From NCBI GenBank assembly GCA_034769895.1, contig CM068373.1, forward strand, positions 440,987,080 through 441,051,079: DNA of 64,000 bases. The letters run 5' to 3'. Source of the stretch: Magicicada septendecula (taxonomy: Eukaryota; Arthropoda; Insecta; Hemiptera; Cicadidae). Position numbers and translations under genes: made by a program. Within the stretch, counting starts at the first letter, position 1; each line of letters starts with the position of its first letter. The notes beneath the pieces were generated by a model. It searched no databases and was not told the origin of the DNA. It saw only the letters and a list, made by a program, of their open reading frames with translations. Positions 54,861-64,000 of the stretch are shown one piece after another.

Positions 54861-55791
54861 TAATTAATAGGCCGTTATTGTGTACTTATATGCATTCGCA
54901 ATATGACTCGTTCATTATATAAATATATTTCAAAACATTTAATTTTGTAGATTGTCAGTATAGTGTATTCGATTGGGGTTTTAATTCGTACTAAAAATTA
55001 AACATAGTTTTATTTATACTATTAAAAATTAAACAAGTGTAGTCAGCAGTATTAACAAAAACAAAATAATAGCGAAGACAAATTATTTTTTTTAAGTAAA
55101 AAAGAAACTGCTATTAACTGATAAAATGCAACTAAAGCACATGCTTTTATCCCACACACAGTGAAATTAGTCTTCATCCGGCACACTCGTCAGGAAAATT
55201 AGTTTGTCTAAATATTGGATTACAATCAGATTAGAATCAGTGCAGTACAGTAATTAGTTCATGAAGTACAATATGGTTTCATCAAGTTAGTTCACGTTGC
55301 TCACTGTCGTGAATAGAAAGTTATTTGAAAAATGTTCAGAACGAGGTTTGAAGATAAAATACAAACAACTTGAAAATTGCATTATAAACAGGTGCAGAGA
55401 GAATAAGTATGTAGGCAGTTATTTAATATTGAAATATATACTATATGCGTTTTTTAAAGGCTTATTTCTTTCGAGGCGATGGTAATATCGAAACACTGTT
55501 ACCAATACTGCCGTTTCAAAAAGTATCGATACCAGTCACTATCGAGAATACTGTTACCGCACAGTACTGCTTGTGGGAATCAAACAGGCGACGTAATATA
55601 GGTATATTGGCCGTGCATTCGTTACTCGGAGCAAGTAGTCGTAGTGGCCGTGTCATTATCGCGGTAACCACTTACTTCTGCGAATGCCATTTCATAACAC
55701 GCGTGTGAAAGTTGATTTCCTGCTGCGACAAAAGTCGACGATTGACGTGCGTGACATAATTAACAGTTCTACTAACGTAACTTTATGTAAT
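54861..55791. other. No gene recognised
   Basis: AT-rich sequence, with short frames at 55297-55485 and 55445-55708 that lack motifs. Confidence 0.45.
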
Positions 55792-55793
55792 TA

Positions 55794-56597
55794 CAGTAGA
55801 ACTCCATTTATCCGAACTAATGAGTTCCAGACGTAATTCGGATATGCAGAAATTCGGATAATTGGGACAAACATAAGAAAAAGGTTATGTTATGAAAGAA
55901 AACGCGAAAATTGCCGAAAAATCACTTTTGTTTATTTTTATTACATGAGTACAGTATCTTAATAAAAACCAGGTCACACGGGTTTTGCAAAAAATTCACT
56001 TTTACTACAAAAAAATTAACAATAATACTCGCACAATTATAATTTTTCAGTTGAACATATCAAAGTTAACTGTTTTGACGTAGAAACTCGTTTGCGTGCA
56101 GCCAGGTCCCGTAAACGCTTGACGGCAAGAAGCTGCATAGCCCTATGGTCGCATTCAGGCTGCCGTTCCATCCATTTTAAGGCAGTGTCAGTGACAAGGG
56201 CATGCCTCACTCGCCGTAGGTTCCTTTTCCGGTTCAACTGAAGCAACCTTGTCATCGTCTTCGTCTACCTGCTGACATTCATCGTTTACACTTTGGATAA
56301 TTTCGTCCACGTCCAAAATTTGATATCCAGGGTCGTACTGCAACCACTCGTTTATGTCGTCCACGTCACACTCGGAACAGCCAGGAATTTGTACAATGGT
56401 TTTATGGATGTCTTCAGTTGATACAGTTTCGTTTTCTTCGACACTTTCTTTTGCTATTTTTCCTCTTCATTCTTGTTCATTACCTCTTCTTTGGCCTCCT
56501 GAATTTTTTGTTTTGTCGAAATTCCATTAATTTTATTCCCTGACATTTCCTGATATCGATTCGGATAACTGGAGTTCGGATAAATAGAGTTCTTCTA
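55794..56597 (-). mobile_element. Internally deleted Tigger/pogo-type DNA transposon
   Basis: The left end CAGTAGAACTCCATTTATCC follows TA. The right end (GGATAAATAGAGTTCTTCTA) is its imperfect complement. Such CAGTAGAACTC...TTTATCCGAA termini are characteristic of pogo/Tigger elements. At 0.8 kb it is far shorter than an autonomous copy of about 2.5 kb. Only the C-terminal part of the transposase gene remains. Confidence 0.85.
56037..56500 (-). pseudogene. Tigger/pogo transposase C-terminal remnant
   Basis: From about 56390 down one frame reads DVDDINEWLQYDPGY and QILDVDEIIQSVNDECQQVD, the acidic tail that follows the DDE domain in Tigger proteins. A shifted frame (56255-56037) reads ALVTDTALKWMERQPECD, then QLLAVKRLRDLAARKR, matching the final helical region of that family (W-x-E-Q-Q-x-E ... 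K-R-x-R-D-L-A-A-K/R-K-R). The CENP-B-like DNA-binding domains and the catalytic core are gone. Confidence 0.8.
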
Positions 56598-59083
56598 ACG
56601 TATTTACTGTAATCACCGTAGCTGCGTTACTGTAGGAGGCAGAAACATAAACATGTTTTTCTGTGCATAATTAGAATTTGACATGTCATCTTTATCGTGT
56701 TCCTTCGGCGTCTATAAATTGACGGTCGAAGTCATCTTTGAAATCTGGTCGGGTCGTGATATTTTTTAAACTGAATTAGTTTTACATCGTTGGTGCTCTT
56801 GTTCTCATTTACATGAAAATCCCGTGTTCATTCTTCTATCTTTCATTTTGTTTCAGTTATCACGTCCCAGTTCTGAGTGAATTTAATCTGTGAACGCCCG
56901 CAAATAAAACGCATGCATGCGTATTGAATAATGCAGATTTGTCGCCGGGCGATTCGAGATAAGCAGCCAAATGGGACAAAATAGCAGTTTATTACATAAC
57001 GTGTTTAGAAATACATAATTGATGCCTGCGACATCTTTGGCTTCGATAAAAACGATGGTTTCACAATTCGACGAACCAGTCTCGCTTAATCACTTGATAG
57101 AAAAAAATTTAAATCGCGAGGGGCGGATTATGTCGCTCTACAGGTTGTGGAGAGAGGCGACAGAGAATAGCAGTACAGTCTTATATTATTAAAATACTGA
57201 AATCAGGCCATGGATTTGATACACATCAGCTTTGCATTAATTGTGTAAACAGGTTGCGGCTTCGATCCTTAACGGCAGAGTTTGCGTAACGGTACTCAAG
57301 ACGGAAACATTTAACATTGTTAATTGCAAAACGTTTGCACAGAGAACGCGTAGAGTAACACTTGAGCTCCACTCACGGTGCGAGATAAAGAGACGACGTT
57401 ATATTTATTTGCACTTGATAAATTGTCCCTGGTCGGGGGGGGGGGTAAGGGGAGGAATGCTGAATAATTGATGCGCTGCGCATACGAGGAAAACCCGTGA
57501 CAAAAACAAGTTATGATGCACTTTGTTGCAGGAAGTTTCCTTATTGCCAGTATCCGAGTGTTTTACGTGTATAAAAACTTCAAAATCTTTGTTTCACGGT
57601 GTTAGTCATGCGTTCTAAAGATCTATGCTGGGTTTGTTCACAGCTATCTTGCTTTTGTAAATATCGAATGAGGTAATTTACTGGCCAAATTATGATCAAA
57701 ATCAGCCTTACACTTGAATAAACTATATGAACGGTGTAAGTCGATAATAGATTCTGTGAAATGAGGGAGTTGCTACATCTTTTCGAATGGATGGTTGGCC
57801 GTGTTAAAGGCGTCGCGGGCTCTAAACAGCCTTGATTACATACTGATTCGGGCGCTAAATTGATAAATAATAATTTGTCCCGTGTGACTGCGTGAGTTTG
57901 ATTACGTGTTTGAACATATTCGGAAGATTTTGAGTCATTCCTTTGGAGATCCGTTAAAATGTCTCGTTAAGATCTGAATCGTGATTTGTTTTTCCGTTGT
58001 TCTAAAAGGAAATATTTCTTTATTTAAGAAAAGTCTCTTTTTAGCATTTGATTTTTAGATATTTTTTAGCATCATCAGAAATACAAAGATCGTTTCAAGA
58101 CTTCAGTTAAAGATTTTCTTTTGGTTTTTATTTGTATTTTGTTTAAGTGTAGTGTTTGTAGGTAATGTAGAAAATGTAGTATTTCATGTACATCGAAAAT
58201 GAAGGTTTTCCCAATCAGATGTGAGTACACCTCCGTTCATATATCGTGTTGCTTTCCACTCTCGTATATTTTAACTACTGATTGGTAAGAACACATCTTT
58301 GATTTCATCCCGCATTCGTTGTAAACCGTTTTGGGTAAATTCGACGTAGCTTAATATTGCAGACGTGATGTTTTGAGTTTGCCAGTAGAGTGGACAAATA
58401 AAGAAAAAGAAACGTTTGTATTTAAGTCTTTGATAATAGATATGTACATGTGGAGAAGTATACGTGAGATGTATGAATTTTGGGAGGGGGAGGGCTCGAG
58501 TCCAGTCGTAGACACAAGACACCTGTTGCTAATCTCTTCCAGACAAAGAGAAAGCCTTGACAAAGATTTGCACGCGGCGTGGCGTTGTGTTATTTAGCAC
58601 CGAGCTCGTACTGTACCCGACGATATTAACACCATGGTGTGTTTGAAAATGACTCAGCTGTTTCGTTACAATATTCATGTGGCAGTGAAGAAAGAAAGGT
58701 TTAAATGGAAATGAACGGTGTAAAATAACAGAGCGACTGTATTGTTTGTTGTTTACTTCAAGGTCGATCTGTGGTGTGTGTGTGTGTGTGTTGTTCAAGG
58801 CGCGGGGGCGCGCGTGTACTGCTGCAAATCACTGTAAACCTAGCGAGTAGTGCTCCATCGTTTCGTATCAGCCAGTTTTTGGGATTATCAGCGAGTTTCG
58901 ATCGTTTCGTTGCAGCGACGCAACTTTCCAATGCTAAATTGTTGGGGGGGGGGGGGCACGTATCCGCCGCCTTACCTTTCCTATGTTAAGTTGATGGATT
59001 TTATATATTTTTTAAGTAGTTGTTTTGAAAAATTATGTATATATTTAATTCTTTTTAAGTTGTTAATTTGTAATAATTTTTTT
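56598..59083. other. No gene recognised; G-runs at 57435-57445 and 58944-58956
   Basis: Mixed composition with a few CpG patches and a short GT run near 58770-58790. The frames seen are short and lack motifs. The two G tracts are 11 and 13 bases long. Confidence 0.45.
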
Positions 59084-60586
59084 ACTTCCATATTCCTTAA
59101 GGAATGGAAGTATGGTGATGGCAAAAAAAATCGTGTTCGAGATTATTGCAGATTCTGATTCTACTACACTCAAAACATGAAAAAAAGTCGTTTTCCGAAA
59201 AGTGTGTGTCTGTCTGTCTGTCTGTCTGTAGATTTTTTTTCTATGGCAAACGATAACTGCCGCAAATTCAAACAGAATCAAATAATTTTTTGCATGCAGC
59301 CCGGATTTGCAGAGTACTCGCGACCTATTGTTTTTGGTGAAGATCGGTTGAGGGAAAGGGGTAGTTTACCTGCAACGGTTTTTTTTTAGCAAGGGTAATT
59401 TTGTTTGTTTGGCAAACGATAACAGCCGCAAATTCAAACAGAATCAAATAATGTTTCGCATACAGCCCTGAATTGTAGAGTTCTCAAGATCTGTTGATTT
59501 TGGTGAAGATCGGTTAAGGGAAAGGGGTAGTTTACCTGCAACGTTTTTTTAACAAGGGTATTTTTTATGGCAAACGATAGCAGCCGCAAATTCAAACAGA
59601 ATCAAATAATGTTTTGCATACAGCCCTGATTTGTAGAGTACTCAAGACCTATTGTTTTTGGTGAAGATCGGTTAAGGGGAAGGGGTAGTTTACCTGCAAC
59701 CTTTTTTTATCAAGCGTATTTTCTATGGCAAACGATAACAGCCGCAAATTCAAACAGAATCAAATAATTTTTTGCATACCTCCCTGAATTGTAGAGGTCT
59801 CAATGACTTTCTATTTTGGTGAAGATCGGTTAAGGAGAAGGGGTAGTTTACCTGCAACTTTTTACGTTTTAACAAGAGTAAAGTACTTGTTTTCTATGGC
59901 AAACGATAACTGCCGCAAATTCAAACAGAATCAAATAATTTTTTGCATACCGCCCTGATTTGTAGAGTACTCACGACTTATTGTTTTTGGTGAAGATCGG
60001 TTGAGGGAAAGGGGTAGTTTACCTGCAACGGTTTTTTTTTATCAAGGGAAATTTTTTTTTTTTTTGGCAAACGATAACAGCCGTAAATTCAAACAGAATC
60101 AAATAATGTTTCGTATACAGTCCTGAATTGTAGAGTTCTCAAGACCTATGGTTTTTGGTGAAGATCGGTTAAGGGAAAGGGGTAGTTTACCGGTAACATT
60201 TTATGTTTTAACAAGGGTATTTCCTATGGCAAACGATAACAGCCGCAAATTCAAACAGAATCAAAAGATTATTTGTATACAGCCCTAAATTGCAGAGTTC
60301 TCAAGACCTATTGTTTTGGTGAAGATCGGTTAAGGGAAAGGGGTAGTTTACCTGCAGCGTTTTTTTATCAAGGGTATTTTCTATGGCAAACGATAACAGC
60401 CGCAAATTCAAACAGAATCAAATAATGTTTTGCATACAGCCCTGATTTGTAGAGTACTCAAGACCTATTGTTTTTGGTGAAGATCGGTTAAGGGGAAGGG
60501 GTAGTTTACCTGCAACGTTTTTTTATCAAGCGTATTTTCTATGACGAACGGTAACAGCCGCAAATTCAAACAGAATCAAATAATTT
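59084..60586 (+). mobile_element. Pearl/Helentron-like tandem-repeat element, copy d1 (tail missing)
   Basis: Same head as copies b and c, then a TGTC microsatellite (about 59203-59228) and nine monomers starting near 59240, 59412, 59568, 59725, 59892, 60067, 60227, 60382 and 60540. The fourth is of the terminal type (AGGTCTCAATGACTTT, then AGTAAAGTACTTG) and is followed at once by a first-type monomer. The last monomer breaks off after AATCAAATAATTT where copy d2 begins. The tail is absent. Confidence 0.8.
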
Positions 60587-61803
60587 ACTTCCATATTCCT
60601 TAAGGAATGGAAGTATGGTGATGGCAAAAAAAATCGTGTTCGAGATTATTGCAGATTCTGATTCTACTACACTCAAAACATGAAAAAAGTCGTTTTCCGA
60701 AGTGTGTGTGTGTGTGTGTGTGTGTCTGTCTGTCTGTCTGTGTGTCTGTGTGTCTGTAGATTTTTTTCTATGGCAAACGATAACTGCCGCAAATTCAAAC
60801 AGAATCAAATAATTTTTTGCATGTAGCCCTGATTTGCAGAGTACTCGCGACCTATTGTTTTTGGTGAAGATCGGTTGAGGGAAAGGGGTAGTTTACCTGC
60901 AACGGTTTTTTTTAGCAAGGGTAATTTTGTTTGTTTGGCAAACGATAACAGCCGCAAATTCAAACAGAATCAAATAATGTTTCGCATACAGCCCTGAATT
61001 GTAGAGTTCTCAAGATCTGTTGATTTTGGTGAAGATCGGTTAAGGGAAAGGGGTAGTTTACCAGTAACGTTTTATGTTTTAACAAGGGCATTTCCTATGG
61101 CAAACGATAACAGCCGCAAATTCAAACAGAATCAAAAGATTATTTGCATACAGCCCTAAATTGTAGAGTTCTCAAGACTTATTGTTTTTGGTGAAGATCG
61201 GTTGAGGGAAAGGGGTAGTTTACCAGCAACGTTTTTTTAACAAGGGTATTTTCTATGGCAAACGATAACAGCCGCAAATTCAAACAGAATCAAATAATGT
61301 TTTGCATACAGCCCTGATGTGTAGAGTACTCAAGAGCTATTGTTTTTGGTGAAGATCGGTTAAGGGGAAGGGGTAGTTTACCTGCAACGTTTTTTTATCA
61401 AGCGTATTTTCTATGGCAAACGATAACAGCCGCAAATTCAAACAGAATCAAATAATTTTTTGCATACGTCCCTGAATTGTAGAGGTCTCAATGACTTTCG
61501 ATTTTGGTGAAGATCGGTTAAGGGGAAGGGGTAGTTTACCTGCAACCTTTTACGTTTTAACAAGAGTAAAGTACTTGAAAATTTATTTAAACTTTTTGAA
61601 ACAATGGTAATTGTTAAAAATAAAATAATTTTGTTGCCAGGCAATAAAATTATAATTTTTTCATTTTAATGTAATATAATATTTTTCATTTAATACAGCA
61701 ATAAAAAGGCAGGTAAGACACAGCCTGGCTGTTTGGCTGAAAATGATTTTAAATATAAATCTTAGAATATGGAAGTCATGTATGGTTCTCCATACCGATA
61801 TTT
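60587..61803 (+). mobile_element. Pearl/Helentron-like tandem-repeat element, copy d2
   Basis: Complete head, microsatellite (about 60702-60757), five monomers (near 60769, 60937, 61097, 61255 and 61411) and the full tail to CCATACCGATATT. It begins at a TTT inside the last monomer of d1. Confidence 0.8.
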
Positions 61804-64000
61804 TAGTTGGTTTTGCTAATCCTCTTGAGGTTAAGGTTGGTATAGGTACTATAATTAGCCCTATAATTAAAAAAAAAGAATTGTTTCTTTTACATAAATC
61901 GATATAAGTTACATTTTTTTAGAAAACCTATTTTTTCAGTGGTGCCATACTTACACAACAAAGTTACTTTTTTTAAACAATCCTACACCATACTGTGAGG
62001 CTTCATCATTCCTGTCTATTTTTCCCTTTTTTCCTTGCCCTTTTCTTTCACGTTCTACCTGTCGGACAAAAAGTGCATATTGTATGTGGAAAACAAGAAC
62101 TAAAAGTTTTCAACCTGAAATACATGCGCTCAACCACAAAGTTATGTGCTTTTATATTGATTGATTTATTTATTTGCATTTGGGATATTATTAATGATTA
62201 ATAATTAATAATAAATATGTATGTGTTACCGATTGAAAATGTGTAAAGGGTATGTTTGTAGTGTTAAAAGCATAGTAGTTTACTGTCACTACGTATTCGC
62301 TGATATCCGTGAAACGTGACAAGAATCCGTGTTTTTGTAAGTGTACGACAGGTGTAAACTAGGTGCAGAAGCAAAAATTCTTTAAATAGTTTTTATATAA
62401 TCGAATTTACGAAACAAAAATATTCTACATCCAATACGTACATGCATTTGCTACAGGTGTAATCTAGGTACTAACGAAGATCGTTTCGTGCTGTGGACAG
62501 TGGCATAACTCATCAGGGTATGAGCCCTCCTGCCCCTCCTTCAGAGCTATTTAGAAATTTCAGCAAAATTCTGTAATCACTTAACGCAGGCGTATATCTA
62601 AGCCAGCTGTCTATGTTGAAATATAAGACTTATAAACAACTATAAAATTAAAAGGAATTACAATATTTTTAAATTAATAAAATAAAGGAGGAGTTTAACC
62701 TTCAAGCTAGTTTAAATCCCGTCCCCACGGGAGCAGCTCCTTGTTGTGCCACTGGTTGTGGGTGTGTATTAATTAGGGCTACTTTTGTTTTTGCGCAGTG
62801 TGTTAACAGAGTATTATTATTTAAATCAATACAGCCAGGGTTACAATAATAATATTGATCATATTTAATTTTCAGTTCCTGGTAGTGTACACAGAAACCT
62901 CCTCATCACATGTTCATAAATTCTGCTAGAAGAGTTGTTTGAAATCACTGTTATATTTTGTTTAAATTTATTATATGCCCGCTAATGTTTGATTGAAAAT
63001 TTATTGCTTTTTTAATCCAGATTGTACGGCGGGCGTTACTTCGTAAACCTACCTTTATTAAAATCCGATAACTATTTCTTTAATTCAATGTTTACCGTAC
63101 CGTATAAAACAACTGAACAGATAAACAAATAGTAGTATTATGGTTGGTCCAAACTTCAAATTATAGAAAGTTGTTCCTTTTGGTGAGATAAAGTTATTTG
63201 TTTTAAGGGGAATGGGATCACCCTGTCTTCGCCATGTTCAACAGTTTTAGGTACGTTTTTCTCCAAAACTATGTACGGTTTACGCCTATTTTGTTTGTTA
63301 CTTATACGCCTGTTTTGTGGTATATATTTCTGTATAATTTGAGCGTAGGGTGTTTTTAATTTTTTTGAAAATAAAACCAAAACTTCGCAAAAAAATTAAC
63401 TTATAACGTTACACGGTTTTAATTTGAAAAAGAATTTTTGGAAATTCATCTGGTAAAACGTGTGAAGCTTAGTATGAGAAATAATTTTTAGAATTCATGC
63501 AAATATTTTATACCGTTTTTGAAATAAGTGAACCTATATACTAAAAACACAGAATTTTACGGGAATCGCAATTTTTTCCGTACTTTTTTTTTTTCAATTT
63601 CTTCAATCGTTTTTTGCCTCTTTAATTTTTATTTCATCCATATTTGTCATCGTCTGGTATGCAGTTTGTGCTAAGGTTAATCCCTAACCTTTTCAATAAT
63701 CTGCTTTATGAACACCAAATTCAAGGATAGTTTTCTGAACAAAATCTGATTTGGAATCCTTGACCAAATCGGACGATAAACGTTTTCTGTGAAGCGTCTT
63801 CATTTTCTTCTGTGAGAACTGTCGGGAAGTGCTTGTGACTTTTTCGGTTATACTGTTCATTTTTCATACAGCAGAACAGGAAAATGAATAGCATAGTGAT
63901 GATGTAATATGTTTGGCGGTGTATGTTGAACTGAAGCGCGAAAATACCAGTGTACTTCAACAGATAACTTGTGTTCGGATAATAACATACGGAGGGAGCT
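61804..64000. other. No gene recognised
   Basis: AT-rich sequence. A minus-strand frame at 63156-63380 encodes a basic peptide without a recognised domain. The stretch around 63172-63230 (TTTTGGTGAGAT, then TTAAGGGGAATGGGATCACC) faintly resembles a pearl monomer and could be a distant relative. Confidence 0.4.

Noticed and set aside
20302-61803. Reading the ~157-bp direct repeats as a CRISPR array or centromeric satellite
   Set aside because: Repeats are long, contiguous and without unique spacers, and each array has a defined head and tail, so it is a mobile element with internal tandem repeats.
63156-63380. Basic 74-codon minus-strand ORF with faint similarity to a pearl monomer
   Set aside because: Similarity is limited to a few short G/T-rich words and is not convincing by eye.

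Overview
The window reads as non-coding, transposon-laden nuclear DNA of an arthropod, most likely an insect with a large genome. The evidence is that it is AT-rich with GT/GA/TGTC microsatellites and homopolymer runs, has no bacterial gene organisation, and holds mariner, hAT, Tigger/pogo, PIF-Harbinger, Penelope-like, LINE and gypsy-type elements in many states of decay. No complete host gene is visible. The only host-like coding signals are weak: a splice-bounded candidate exon at 9894-9993, a 61-codon ORF at 706-891 and a 45-codon Cys-rich ORF at 15840-15977. There are two CpG-rich stretches (about 13050-14110 and 50370-50660), the second with several CRE-like sites.

Layout. 1-20 kb: scattered old insertions. 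These are a mariner with both inverted repeats (1962-3260), a 290-bp tandem duplication, a second mariner relic, a LINE relic, a 219-bp MITE with an ATT target duplication, a deleted hAT element with a decayed 8-bp target duplication, another LINE tail, and an 850-bp foldback whose two 385-bp arms are almost identical. 20-24.7 kb: one tandem-repeat ('pearl'-like) element plus an unrelated degenerate repeat (called R2 here). 24.8-43.9 kb: a nested pair of related gypsy-type LTR retrotransposons. The outer one (+ strand) keeps its LTRs, primer site, gag and a protease stub, but its pol has gone and a Harbinger fragment sits there. The inner one (- strand, 28827-43168) has 2.46-kb LTRs, a 4-bp AACT target duplication, gag, protease, RT, RNase H and a DDE integrase, all broken by nonsense mutations and frameshifts. 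A Penelope-like fold-back fragment lies inside it. 43.9-64 kb: two pairs of head-to-tail pearl-like elements (46862-49949 and 59084-61803), R2 copies, a LINE piece, a tRNA-SINE candidate and a deleted Tigger.

The two most interesting signals are not ordinary genes. (1) Four short insertions (91-368 bp), each flanked by an 8-16-bp target duplication, carry the same module: CTGAYGAT, then a short hairpin whose arms change while pairing is kept, then GAAA. The Penelope-like fragment has a variant of it. The layout recalls the hammerhead-like motifs of Penelope-like elements, although an extra base means self-cleavage is unproven. (2) The pearl-like elements have a palindromic head, a TGTC microsatellite, ordered ~157-bp monomers and a hairpin tail. 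They sit at T-T sites and occur as head-to-tail dimers. All of this fits non-autonomous Helentron (rolling-circle) elements. All coordinates and comparisons were made by eye, so boundaries may be off by a few bases.
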